From: Paraburkholderia sp. BL21I4N1
Lineage (GTDB): Bacteria; Pseudomonadota; Gammaproteobacteria; Burkholderiales; Burkholderiaceae
Assembly (NCBI RefSeq): GCF_002973525.1
Contig: NZ_PVEN01000003.1
Coordinates: 248,001 to 312,000 of the forward strand
DNA length: 64,000 bases
Reading direction: 5' to 3'
This document shows, in pieces, positions 18,038 to 25,161 of this stretch. The position numbers and the translations under genes are program-made. The notes under the pieces are model-generated. The model made no database searches. It saw only the letters and a list, made by a program, of their open reading frames with translations, and had not been told where the DNA came from. How positions within the stretch are numbered: position 1 is the stretch's first letter; the number at the start of each line of letters is the position of its first letter.

Positions 18038-18076
18038 GGTATGACGCAGTGTCATGCCGTGCTTCGTGGGCATGAC
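18038..18076 (+). repeat. Three-arm palindromic segment with mutually exclusive hairpins
   Basis: Three 8-base arms follow the porin stop: 18038-18045, 18051-18058 and 18069-18076. The middle arm can pair with either flank (one G-U pair in the first option), so the RNA can form one hairpin or the other. No T-run follows. It may modulate read-through or mRNA decay between porin and deiminase genes. Confidence 0.45.
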
Positions 18077-18121
18077 GCTGCGACAGACCGAATCGGTTGA
18101 CTCATAGCTCATGGAGATGCG

Positions 18122-19639
18122 ATGAAAGACAAAAGCACCGAACTGCCGTGCGTGGCGCCCATTCACTCGCCGTTGACACGCCGCGGCTTTATCAAGGGAT
18201 CGGCCACGCTGCTCGGCGTGTCGCTGATGGGCACGCTGGCGGGTTGCGGCGGCGCGGATTCGCCGTCGAGTCCCGCTGCGGACCGTGCTGCGGCGCGCTT
18301 ATCGGCGAACGGATTGCCGAATCAGTCGGCGTACCTGCTGCCCGCCGAAAACGCTTCGCATACGGCCACCTATATGGCCTTCGCGTCGGGTTCGGAAGGG
18401 ATCTGGACGCCTGTCACGTCGCGGAGCACGGATGCGGGTATCGACCGCGTGCGCGCCGATCTGATGGACGTGGCGAAAGCGATCGGCACGTATGAGCCGG
18501 TCAACATGCTGGTGCTGCCGGTCGACCTGAGCGTCGCGCAGAGTCTGCTGGCGACGGCGAGCGGCGCCAATCCCGACATCCACGCCAACTACGTAACGCG
18601 CGGCACGGGCGTGGGCGGCGTCAATCTGATCGCGCTCGCCAATGGCTTCGACGATCTGTGGACGCGCGACACCGGTTGTCTCTTCGTCAAGGACACGGCA
18701 AACGGCAACGCACTGTGCGCGGTGAGTTTCAACTTCAGCGGCTGGGGCAACGCAAATACGGACGGCTTGAACCTCAACGCGGGGATGACGGTCCCGGCTT
18801 CGGTCGCGGCGAGCAGCAATAAGTCGAAGGCGGGCAAGTTCTTCCAGCCGTTCGCGAAGGATCACACGTTGGCAAGCTGGATGGCGAACGCGAACAACGC
18901 GACGCTGGTGCAGAGCACGCTGACGCTCGAAGGCGGCGCAATCGAATTCGACGGCGAAGCCACGGCGATTCTCACGGAATCCGCCGTGCTGCACGTGAAT
19001 CGCAACCCGCAACTGTTCTCGATTCCGAATGGCGTGGTCGCCAGCGCGACGCTTCTGCCCACCGCGAAAGACACCGTGCTGGCCGAACTACAACGCACAC
19101 TCGGCGTGCAGAAAATCATCTGGATTCCCGGCACGGCGATCTTTCCGCGCGGTTGCGGCGCCGGTGGAAAAGGCGGCGCCGCGACGCCGGCCAAGGAAAC
19201 CGACATCACTAACGGACACGTCGATTTTTACGCGAAGTTCCTCGCGCCCGGCGTGGTCGCTTATTGCTACGACGCGTCGAATTCCATGGGCGAGCGGGCA
19301 CTGACCGAAGCCAACTGGCAGCATCTGAACAATCAAACGGATGCGAGCGGCAGAACCTTGCAACTGATCGAACTGACCACGCCCGCGAACTACGGCACCT
19401 CCAACGGCGTGACCTTGAACGACAGCCAGTTGACCAACTTCGCGGCCGGCTACGTCAATTTCTACACCTGCAACGGCGCCATCATCATGCCGAAATTCAA
19501 CGACGCCAACGCCGATGCCACCGCACTGGCGGCGATCCAGCCCTACGCGGGCTGGCGCGACATCGTGCAGGTGGACATTCTGGGGATTGCGTCGGGCGGC
19601 GGCGGGATTCACTGCACGACGCGGGAACTGCCCGCGTGA
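18122..19639 (+). CDS. Agmatine deiminase family protein, Tat lipoprotein (copy A)
   Basis: A 505-residue deiminase with an export signal: twin Arg at 20-21 in LTRRGFIKGSATLLG and a lipobox LAGC with Cys42, implying a folded, membrane-tethered enzyme outside the cytoplasm. Catalytic blocks are present: DDLWTRDTG (177-185), LEGGAIEFDG, NGHVDFYAKF (candidate His) and GGGGIHCTTRELPA with the candidate nucleophile Cys498. AguA-type enzymes convert agmatine to N-carbamoylputrescine and ammonia. Two insertions absent from shorter paralogues are visible, one with SNKSKAGKFFQPFA before the EGG block and one Gly/Ala-rich just before NGHVD. Pro after RDTG is replaced by Cys186. It is closely similar to the gene at 25162. 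Exact substrate unproven. Confidence 0.87.
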   Translation: MKDKSTELPCVAPIHSPLTRRGFIKGSATLLGVSLMGTLAGCGGADSPSSPAADRAAARLSANGLPNQSAYLLPAENASHTATYMAFASGSEGIWTPVTSRSTDAGIDRVRADLMDVAKAIGTYEPVNMLVLPVDLSVAQSLLATASGANPDIHANYVTRGTGVGGVNLIALANGFDDLWTRDTGCLFVKDTANGNALCAVSFNFSGWGNANTDGLNLNAGMTVPASVAASSNKSKAGKFFQPFAKDHTLASWMANANNATLVQSTLTLEGGAIEFDGEATAILTESAVLHVNRNPQLFSIPNGVVASATLLPTAKDTVLAELQRTLGVQKIIWIPGTAIFPRGCGAGGKGGAATPAKETDITNGHVDFYAKFLAPGVVAYCYDASNSMGERALTEANWQHLNNQTDASGRTLQLIELTTPANYGTSNGVTLNDSQLTNFAAGYVNFYTCNGAIIMPKFNDANADATALAAIQPYAGWRDIVQVDILGIASGGGGIHCTTRELPA

Positions 19640-19671
19640 CGTGAGCGGGCCGGCTGCGCTGCCGGGACGGG

Positions 19672-20580
19672 CTAGACCTCGAGCCCGCGGCCGGGGTCGG
19701 CCTGCTTGCCCTGTGCGAGCAGCCAGTCATACATTTGCTCGACGAAAGACGAGCGCGACGGCCCGGCCACGCGCGACAGCCACCACGTCATGCCCGGCAA
19801 ACGCGGGTAGTCGGCGAGCACGGTCAACGTGCCCTGATCGATGCTGCCTTGCGCGACCAGCCGCGACAGGCAGGCAATCCCACGCCCACGCAATACGGCG
19901 TCCAGCACCAGGCGCTGGTCGTCGTAGATCGCGTTCATGCGAAACGCCGACAACTGCCCGCGAAAAATCGGCGCGGTGCTCTCGCTGGTGAGGTTTTCTT
20001 CCAGACAGATCAGGCCCGTGTGCAGATGATGCTTGGCGCGCGGCACGCGTGCGAGTTTCTCAGCCAGTTCGGTGGCGCACACCGTTACCCATTCGTCCTG
20101 CAGGAACGGCACTTCGAGCAGGCCCGCCTGCTGCATGGGCCGCGCGCCGATCGTCAGATCGACGTCGATCTCATCGACATAACGCGCGCTTTCGTCCGTG
20201 GAGAGCAGCGGGCACAGGTCCGGGAGCATCTGTTGCAACTGATCGAGGCGCGGTTGCAGCCAGCCGTGCAGCACCGGCGCGGGACACACCAGCACGACCA
20301 GCCCAGGGTCCAGATACGTGGCGATCCGGCCGAGGCCGCTGCGCAGCGTTTCCATTGAGCGTTGCACGCTTCGCTGCAGTACCTCGCCCGCGACCGTCAA
20401 TTCCACGCCGCGCCCGATGCGGCGAAACAGCGGCTGCCCCAACTGTTCTTCCAGTTGCTGGATCTGATGGCTGATCGCCGATTGCGACAGATGCAGTTCG
20501 TCGGCCGCGCGCGAGAAATTGCCCAGCCGCGCGGCGGCTTCAAAGCCCATCAGCAACTTCAGGGACGGGACACGTTGCAT
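19672..20580 (-). CDS. LysR-family transcriptional regulator of the polyamine cluster
   Basis: The ATG at 20580 gives 302 residues, a normal LysR length, with the winged helix-turn-helix at the N-terminus (LLMGFEAAARLGNFSRAADE then LSQSAISHQIQQLEEQLGQP). An in-frame TTG 33 bases upstream would add 11 residues and lies closer to the operator region. The C-terminal two-thirds is the usual inducer-binding domain. It is divergent from aguA across about 100 bp that carries the 66-bp element also found before the potF-like operon, so it probably controls both, perhaps with a polyamine effector (inference). Confidence 0.9.
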   Translation of the reverse strand: MQRVPSLKLLMGFEAAARLGNFSRAADELHLSQSAISHQIQQLEEQLGQPLFRRIGRGVELTVAGEVLQRSVQRSMETLRSGLGRIATYLDPGLVVLVCPAPVLHGWLQPRLDQLQQMLPDLCPLLSTDESARYVDEIDVDLTIGARPMQQAGLLEVPFLQDEWVTVCATELAEKLARVPRAKHHLHTGLICLEENLTSESTAPIFRGQLSAFRMNAIYDDQRLVLDAVLRGRGIACLSRLVAQGSIDQGTLTVLADYPRLPGMTWWLSRVAGPSRSSFVEQMYDWLLAQGKQADPGRGLEV

Positions 20581-20594
20581 GGAGATATGAGAAA

Positions 20595-20660
20595 AATTGA
20601 TTGATAAGAGCAAGAAAGATCATTTTTCATCAAGTGTAACCCGTATCACAATGGCTCACC
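20595..20660 (+). promoter_or_regulatory. Conserved LysR-type operator/promoter, copy 2
   Basis: Ungapped counterpart of 14894-14959 (46/66 identical by hand count), placed between the LysR gene and aguA. TTTTCA at 20624-20629 and CACAAT at 20647-20652 are spaced 17 bp and correspond exactly to the -35/-10 candidates of copy 1. The upstream half-site TTGAT is kept at 20597-20601, while its partner is degenerate. A start site near 20660 would leave a leader of only about 23 nt before aguA. Confidence 0.65.
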
Positions 20661-20682
20661 ACCTAACGACGGAGATAGCAGG

Positions 20683-21723
20683 ATGAGTCGCTTTGACGCT
20701 CGCCGAGACGGCTACCGGATGCCGGCTGAATGGGAAACGATGCACACCACCTGGTTGGGCTGGCCGATTCTGGATGGCCGCGAAGACGTGTGGGGCAGTC
20801 ACTACCGGAAGGTTTGCCGGGAGTTCGCGCTAGTGGCGCAGACGATCGCCCGCTATCAGCGTTGCGTGGTGACCGCGCTTCACAGCGAAGCGGATGCCGC
20901 GCGCGAATTGCTGGGCAGCACGGTCGACGTGCTCGCGGTCGCCGCGGAAGACAACTGGCTGCGCGACTGCGGGCCGATTTTCCTGGTCGGCGAGCATGGC
21001 CAGCTGGGCGCCGCCGCGTTCCGCTTCAATTGCTGGGGTGAGAAATACCAGCCGTACGACGGCTGCCAGCAGGTTGCGCAAGACATCGCCCGAGCAGCCA
21101 GCGCGCGGATCTTCAACTCGCACATGGTGCTGGAAGGCGGCGCGTTTTACGTCGACGGGCAGGGCACGCTAGTGACCACGGAAAGCTGCCTGCTGCATCC
21201 GAACCGCAATCCGCACATGAGCCGCGCTGAAATCGAAGCCGAACTCAAGCGCATGCTGGGCGTGGAGAAAATCATCTGGCTGCCCGGCAATCCGGACGAA
21301 GTGGAAACCAATGGGCACGTGGACGGCATTGCGTCGTTCATCGCACCGGGCAAGATGCTGTGTCAATCGGCGAGTCCGGTGCAGGGCGATTACTTCCAGG
21401 TGATGCGCGAGAATCGCCGCGCGCTGGAACTCGCCACCGACGCCGCCGGCCGCCGCTTCGAACTGATCGATCTGCCGTCGCCGATCGTCAGCGAACGCTA
21501 CGGCTCCGAGCGCTACTGTGATTGCTACGCGAACTACATTCTGGTCAATGGCGCGGTGATCTCGACCGCGTTCGGCGTGGAGCAGGATCAAGCCGCTCGC
21601 GAGGTGTTCGCGCTGGCATTCCCCGAGCGGCGCGTGGAGTTGCTGCCGATTCCCACCTTGTCGATCGGCGGCGGCAGCATTCATTGCTCGACGCAGCAGC
21701 AGCCTGCCGTTACCGTTGTTTGA
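20683..21723 (+). CDS. aguA: Agmatine deiminase, cytoplasmic
   Basis: A 346-residue protein without a signal peptide, close to the usual AguA length. It shows MPAEWETMHTTWLGWP at the N-terminus, DNWLRDCGPIFLV, LEGGAFYVDGQGT, NGHVDGIASF and GGGSIHCSTQQQPA with nucleophile candidate Cys335. It hydrolyses agmatine to N-carbamoylputrescine and ammonia. aguB follows 30 bp downstream and encodes the next step to putrescine, which makes the assignment firm. The ATG at 20683 follows GGAGA at a suitable distance. It is the first gene of an operon running through aguB, a PotF-like protein and an exported deiminase. Confidence 0.95.
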   Translation: MSRFDARRDGYRMPAEWETMHTTWLGWPILDGREDVWGSHYRKVCREFALVAQTIARYQRCVVTALHSEADAARELLGSTVDVLAVAAEDNWLRDCGPIFLVGEHGQLGAAAFRFNCWGEKYQPYDGCQQVAQDIARAASARIFNSHMVLEGGAFYVDGQGTLVTTESCLLHPNRNPHMSRAEIEAELKRMLGVEKIIWLPGNPDEVETNGHVDGIASFIAPGKMLCQSASPVQGDYFQVMRENRRALELATDAAGRRFELIDLPSPIVSERYGSERYCDCYANYILVNGAVISTAFGVEQDQAAREVFALAFPERRVELLPIPTLSIGGGSIHCSTQQQPAVTVV

Positions 21724-21753
21724 TCCAGACCGAAACCGATTGAAGGAACTGAT

Positions 21754-22668
21754 ATGGCGTCGCGAAACATCACCGTAGCGTCGGTGCAAATGGCATCGGG
21801 CAGTTGGACCTTTGAAGACAACATGGCCACCGCGGAACGTCTGATCCGTGCGGCCGCCGCGCAGGGCGCGAATCTGGTGCTGTGCCCCGAGCTTTTCATG
21901 ATGCCGTACTTCTGTCTGGATCAGAACGTGAAGCATCTGGAGCTGGCCGAGCCGTTCGAAGGCAATGCGCGGATTGCGCGCTTCGCGAAACTCGCGGGTG
22001 AACTGGGCATCGTGCTGCCGATCGGTTTCTTCGAGCGGGCCGGCAACGCCGCCTACAACTCGGTCGCCGTCGCCGATGCCGACGGCAAGGTGCTCGGCGT
22101 GTATCGCAAGACGCACATTCCGGACGGCCCCGGCTATACCGAGAAGTTCTATTTCACGCCGGGCGACACCGGCTTCAAGGTGTGGGACACGCGCTTCGGC
22201 AAGATCGGCATTGGCATCTGCTGGGACCAGTGGTATCCGGAAACCGCGCGCAGTCTCGCGCTGATGGGCGCGGAAATTCTGTGTTTTCCGACCATCATCG
22301 GGTCCGAGCCGTTCAGCGGCGATTTCGATTCGGCGGCGCACTGGCAGCGCACCATGCAAGGCCATGCGGCGGCCAACATGGTGCCGGTGGTGGCGGCCAA
22401 CCGGATTGGCCGTGAAGTCGGTTTCGGCAACGGCAATCCGCAACAGCAGGGACTGACCGGCGTGTTCTACGGGTCGAGTTTCATCGCGGATCACACCGGC
22501 GCGAAACTGGCCGAAGCCAATCGCACGGACGAAACGATTCTGTTGCACACGTTCGATCTCGACGCGATTCGCGCGGATCGACAGTCGTGGGGTTTCTTCC
22601 GCGATCGCCGCCCGGAAATGTATCGCACGCTGCTGACCAGCGACGGCGCATCGTCCTGCTATCGCTAA
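21754..22668 (+). CDS. aguB: N-carbamoylputrescine amidase
   Basis: A 304-residue nitrilase-superfamily amidohydrolase with the full catalytic triad: Glu46 in LVLCPELFMM, Lys119 in YRKTHIPDGPGYTEK and Cys156 in IGICWDQWYPE. The IPDGPGYTEKFYF block is typical of AguB. It converts N-carbamoylputrescine to putrescine, CO2 and ammonia in the cytoplasm, completing the two-step route from agmatine begun by the gene just upstream. Length is as expected for the family. ATG 21754 has an AAGGA-type ribosome site. Confidence 0.95.
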   Translation: MASRNITVASVQMASGSWTFEDNMATAERLIRAAAAQGANLVLCPELFMMPYFCLDQNVKHLELAEPFEGNARIARFAKLAGELGIVLPIGFFERAGNAAYNSVAVADADGKVLGVYRKTHIPDGPGYTEKFYFTPGDTGFKVWDTRFGKIGIGICWDQWYPETARSLALMGAEILCFPTIIGSEPFSGDFDSAAHWQRTMQGHAAANMVPVVAANRIGREVGFGNGNPQQQGLTGVFYGSSFIADHTGAKLAEANRTDETILLHTFDLDAIRADRQSWGFFRDRRPEMYRTLLTSDGASSCYR

Positions 22669-22678
22669 GGAACCGGTG

Positions 22679-23791
22679 ATGAAAAAGCATTGGCTTCCCG
22701 CATTCGCCGGTCTCGGACTTTCTCTCTGTTTCCTGGCGGGGCAAGCACACGCCGAGGAAGAGAAAGTACTGAACCTGTACAACTGGAGCGATTATTTCGC
22801 ACCCGACACCCTGTCCGAATTCCAGAAGGAAACCGGCATCAAGGTTCGTTACGACGCGTACGACAGCGACGAAACCTTGCAGTCCAAGTTGCTGACCGGC
22901 GACAGCGGCTACGACCTGGTCTGGCCGACCAACGACTTCATGGCGAAGCAGATTCAAGCCGGCGCGTTTCGCAAGCTCGACAAGACCCGGCTGCCGAACC
23001 TGAAGTATCTGGACCCCGCATTGTTGAAACTGATGGCGCAGTCGGACCCCGGCAATCAGTACGGCGTGCCGTATATGTGGGGGACGGTGGGCGTGGGTTA
23101 TGACCGCGCGAAGGTCAGCGCTATTCTCGGCAAGGACATGCCGGCCGATAGCATGGACCTGGTGTTCAATCCGGCGATCGCGTCGCGGATCGCCGCGCAT
23201 TGCGGCATCGGTCTGCAGGACTCGGCGAGCACGGTGCTGCCGCTCGCATTGCGCTACGTGGGCCGCGATCCGGTGAATCCGACCGCGCAAGACTATGCCG
23301 TCGCGCAGACCATGCTGCTGAAAGTGCGCCCGTCGATCCGTCTGTTCGTCGATTCGGCGAACGCCAACGAGTTGATCGACGGCGAGCTATGCGTGATGGT
23401 GGGTTACTCCGGCGCGATCAACCTGGCCGCGCAGAAGGCGCGGCAACTGGACAGCAAGCGCGACATCGTCTACGACATTCCGAGCATCGGCACGCTGATG
23501 TGGTTCGACGGCATGGTGATTCCGAAGACCGCGAAGCATCCGGACAACGCGCAGGCGTTTATCAATTACATCCTGCGGCCCGACGTGGTGGCGAAGATTT
23601 CCAATGCGACGCGTTACGCGAATGCGAATCTCGGCGCGCTGAAATTGATGGACCCGACGCTGGTCAATAATCCGAGTATCTATCCGAGCGAGCAGAAGAA
23701 GCGGACGTTGTTTACGCCGGTGGTCGAATCCCCTGCCACCGCGCGCCTGGAAGGCAGACTCTGGCTTGGCCTTAAAGCCAGCAAGCCTTGA
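22679..23791 (+). CDS. Polyamine ABC transporter substrate-binding protein (PotF/SpuD-like), copy 2
   Basis: A 370-residue protein with a signal peptide (cleavage near QAHAEEE) and the polyamine-binding hallmark LNLYNWSDYFAPDTLSEFQK, then YDLVWPTNDFMAKQIQAGAF and QYGVPYMWGTVGVGYD. AAGGA at 22667-22671 favours ATG 22679 over the GTG three bases upstream. It is a clear paralogue of the gene at 15130 but divergent enough that the two may bind different amines. It sits between aguB and a Tat-exported deiminase with no transporter partner genes nearby. Confidence 0.92.
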   Translation: MKKHWLPAFAGLGLSLCFLAGQAHAEEEKVLNLYNWSDYFAPDTLSEFQKETGIKVRYDAYDSDETLQSKLLTGDSGYDLVWPTNDFMAKQIQAGAFRKLDKTRLPNLKYLDPALLKLMAQSDPGNQYGVPYMWGTVGVGYDRAKVSAILGKDMPADSMDLVFNPAIASRIAAHCGIGLQDSASTVLPLALRYVGRDPVNPTAQDYAVAQTMLLKVRPSIRLFVDSANANELIDGELCVMVGYSGAINLAAQKARQLDSKRDIVYDIPSIGTLMWFDGMVIPKTAKHPDNAQAFINYILRPDVVAKISNATRYANANLGALKLMDPTLVNNPSIYPSEQKKRTLFTPVVESPATARLEGRLWLGLKASKP

Positions 23792-23839
23792 CGTTCGGGC
23801 GGCGCATCACGTTTTACCGATTTGCACGAGGTGTTTTAC

Positions 23840-24949
23840 ATGACGACAAGACGTCATTTTCTGAAACGGGGGCTGTTGGCCTCGAGCGGCGCGCTGCTTA
23901 CCGGCGCGCTGGGTAGCGGCTTCAGCCAGCTCGCGTTCGCGCAGAGCGAAAGCTGGCATATGCCTGACGAAGGTGGCACGCATGCCGCGACCTGGATGGC
24001 GTTCGGTCCCAGTGAGGACATCTGGGGCGGCAAACTGCTGCCCGTGGTGAGAGCGAACCTGGCGGGCATCGCCAAGGCCATCGCGGCGCACGAGCCGGTC
24101 AAAATGCTGGTGCGCGAGGAAGACCACGAGATCGCCGCTCGCCTGTGTGGCGCGTCGGTCGAACTGGTGCCGCAAGGCATTGATGATTTGTGGATGCGCG
24201 ACACCGGCCCGGTGTTCGTCAAAAGCGCAACCGGGCAGCTCGGAGCGGTGGGCTTCAACTTCAACGGTTGGGGCAATAAGCAGGAACACGAGCAGGACGC
24301 GGAAGTCGCAAAGTTCGTCGCGCATCGCACCGGCGCGACATTTGTCGAGACACGGTTGGTGCTGGAGGGCGGCGGTATCGAGGTGGACGGCGAGGGCACG
24401 GCCATCATCACTGAGAGCTGTGTGCTCAACGCCAACCGCAATCCGGGCGTCAGCAAGGCGCAGTGCGAGGCGGAATTGTCGCGGCTGCTTGGGGTGAAGA
24501 AAATTATCTGGCTGCCGGGCATTGCGGGCAAGGATATTACCGACGGCCATACCGACTTCTACGCGCGCTTCACGAGCCCCGGTGTCGTGGTGGCCGGGCT
24601 CGATCCGGATCCGTCTTCGTACGATCATGCGGTGACCCAACGCAATCTGGAGATCCTGCGCAAAGCCACCGACGCGAAGGGCCGCGCGCTGAAAGTGGTG
24701 GTGCTGCCGGGGCCGTCCACCGTGCGTCGCAAGTATGAGAACGATCAGTTCGCGGCCGGGTACATCAACTTCTACGTGTGCAATCACGCGGTGATTGCGC
24801 CGCAGTTCGGCGACGGCAAGGCGGACCGCAATACGCACGATATTCTCGTCGACCTGTTTCCCGGTCGCGACTTGATTCAACTCGATATAGACGGCGTGGC
24901 GGCCGGCGGCGGGGGCATTCACTGCACCACGCAGCAACAACCCGCCTGA
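23840..24949 (+). CDS. Agmatine deiminase family protein, Tat-exported
   Basis: A 369-residue deiminase preceded by a twin-arginine signal (TTRRHFLKRG, Arg4-Arg5, hydrophobic core, likely cleavage after LAFA at residue 34). There is no lipobox Cys, so the mature enzyme should be soluble in the periplasm. The catalytic blocks are intact: DDLWMRDTGPVFV, FNGWGN, LEGGGIEVDGEGT, DGHTDFYARF and GGGGIHCTTQQQPA with Cys362. Without the leader it is about the size of ordinary AguA. Start at ATG 23840 with GAGGTG upstream. Its position right after a polyamine-binding protein suggests periplasmic conversion of agmatine or a related guanidine (inference). Confidence 0.9.
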   Translation: MTTRRHFLKRGLLASSGALLTGALGSGFSQLAFAQSESWHMPDEGGTHAATWMAFGPSEDIWGGKLLPVVRANLAGIAKAIAAHEPVKMLVREEDHEIAARLCGASVELVPQGIDDLWMRDTGPVFVKSATGQLGAVGFNFNGWGNKQEHEQDAEVAKFVAHRTGATFVETRLVLEGGGIEVDGEGTAIITESCVLNANRNPGVSKAQCEAELSRLLGVKKIIWLPGIAGKDITDGHTDFYARFTSPGVVVAGLDPDPSSYDHAVTQRNLEILRKATDAKGRALKVVVLPGPSTVRRKYENDQFAAGYINFYVCNHAVIAPQFGDGKADRNTHDILVDLFPGRDLIQLDIDGVAAGGGGIHCTTQQQPA

Positions 24950-25161
24950 TTGTCCTCGCGAGCCGCCGCGAAAGTGCGGCGCGTTCGTGATCGTCTTCAT
25001 GGTCGAATTCTTCGACCGTTCATTGATCTGGCTTTCCTGACGATTGACCATATGCCGTGGAGTCATGTCCTGGCAGGGCGGACTGTCGGCGGTCGTTTCG
25101 CGTCGGCGAAACATCGCCGCGTCGTTGAGGGGAGGCCGCAAGTCGTAACAGGTAAAGAGTC

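Noticed and set aside
21754..22668. AguB as a generic nitrilase or omega-amidase
   Set aside because: The IPDGPGYTEKFYF block and the adjoining aguA favour N-carbamoylputrescine amidase.
25001..25017. 7-bp stem after the Tat deiminase as a terminator
   Set aside because: Three-base loop, short stem and no T-run; not enough for a terminator call.
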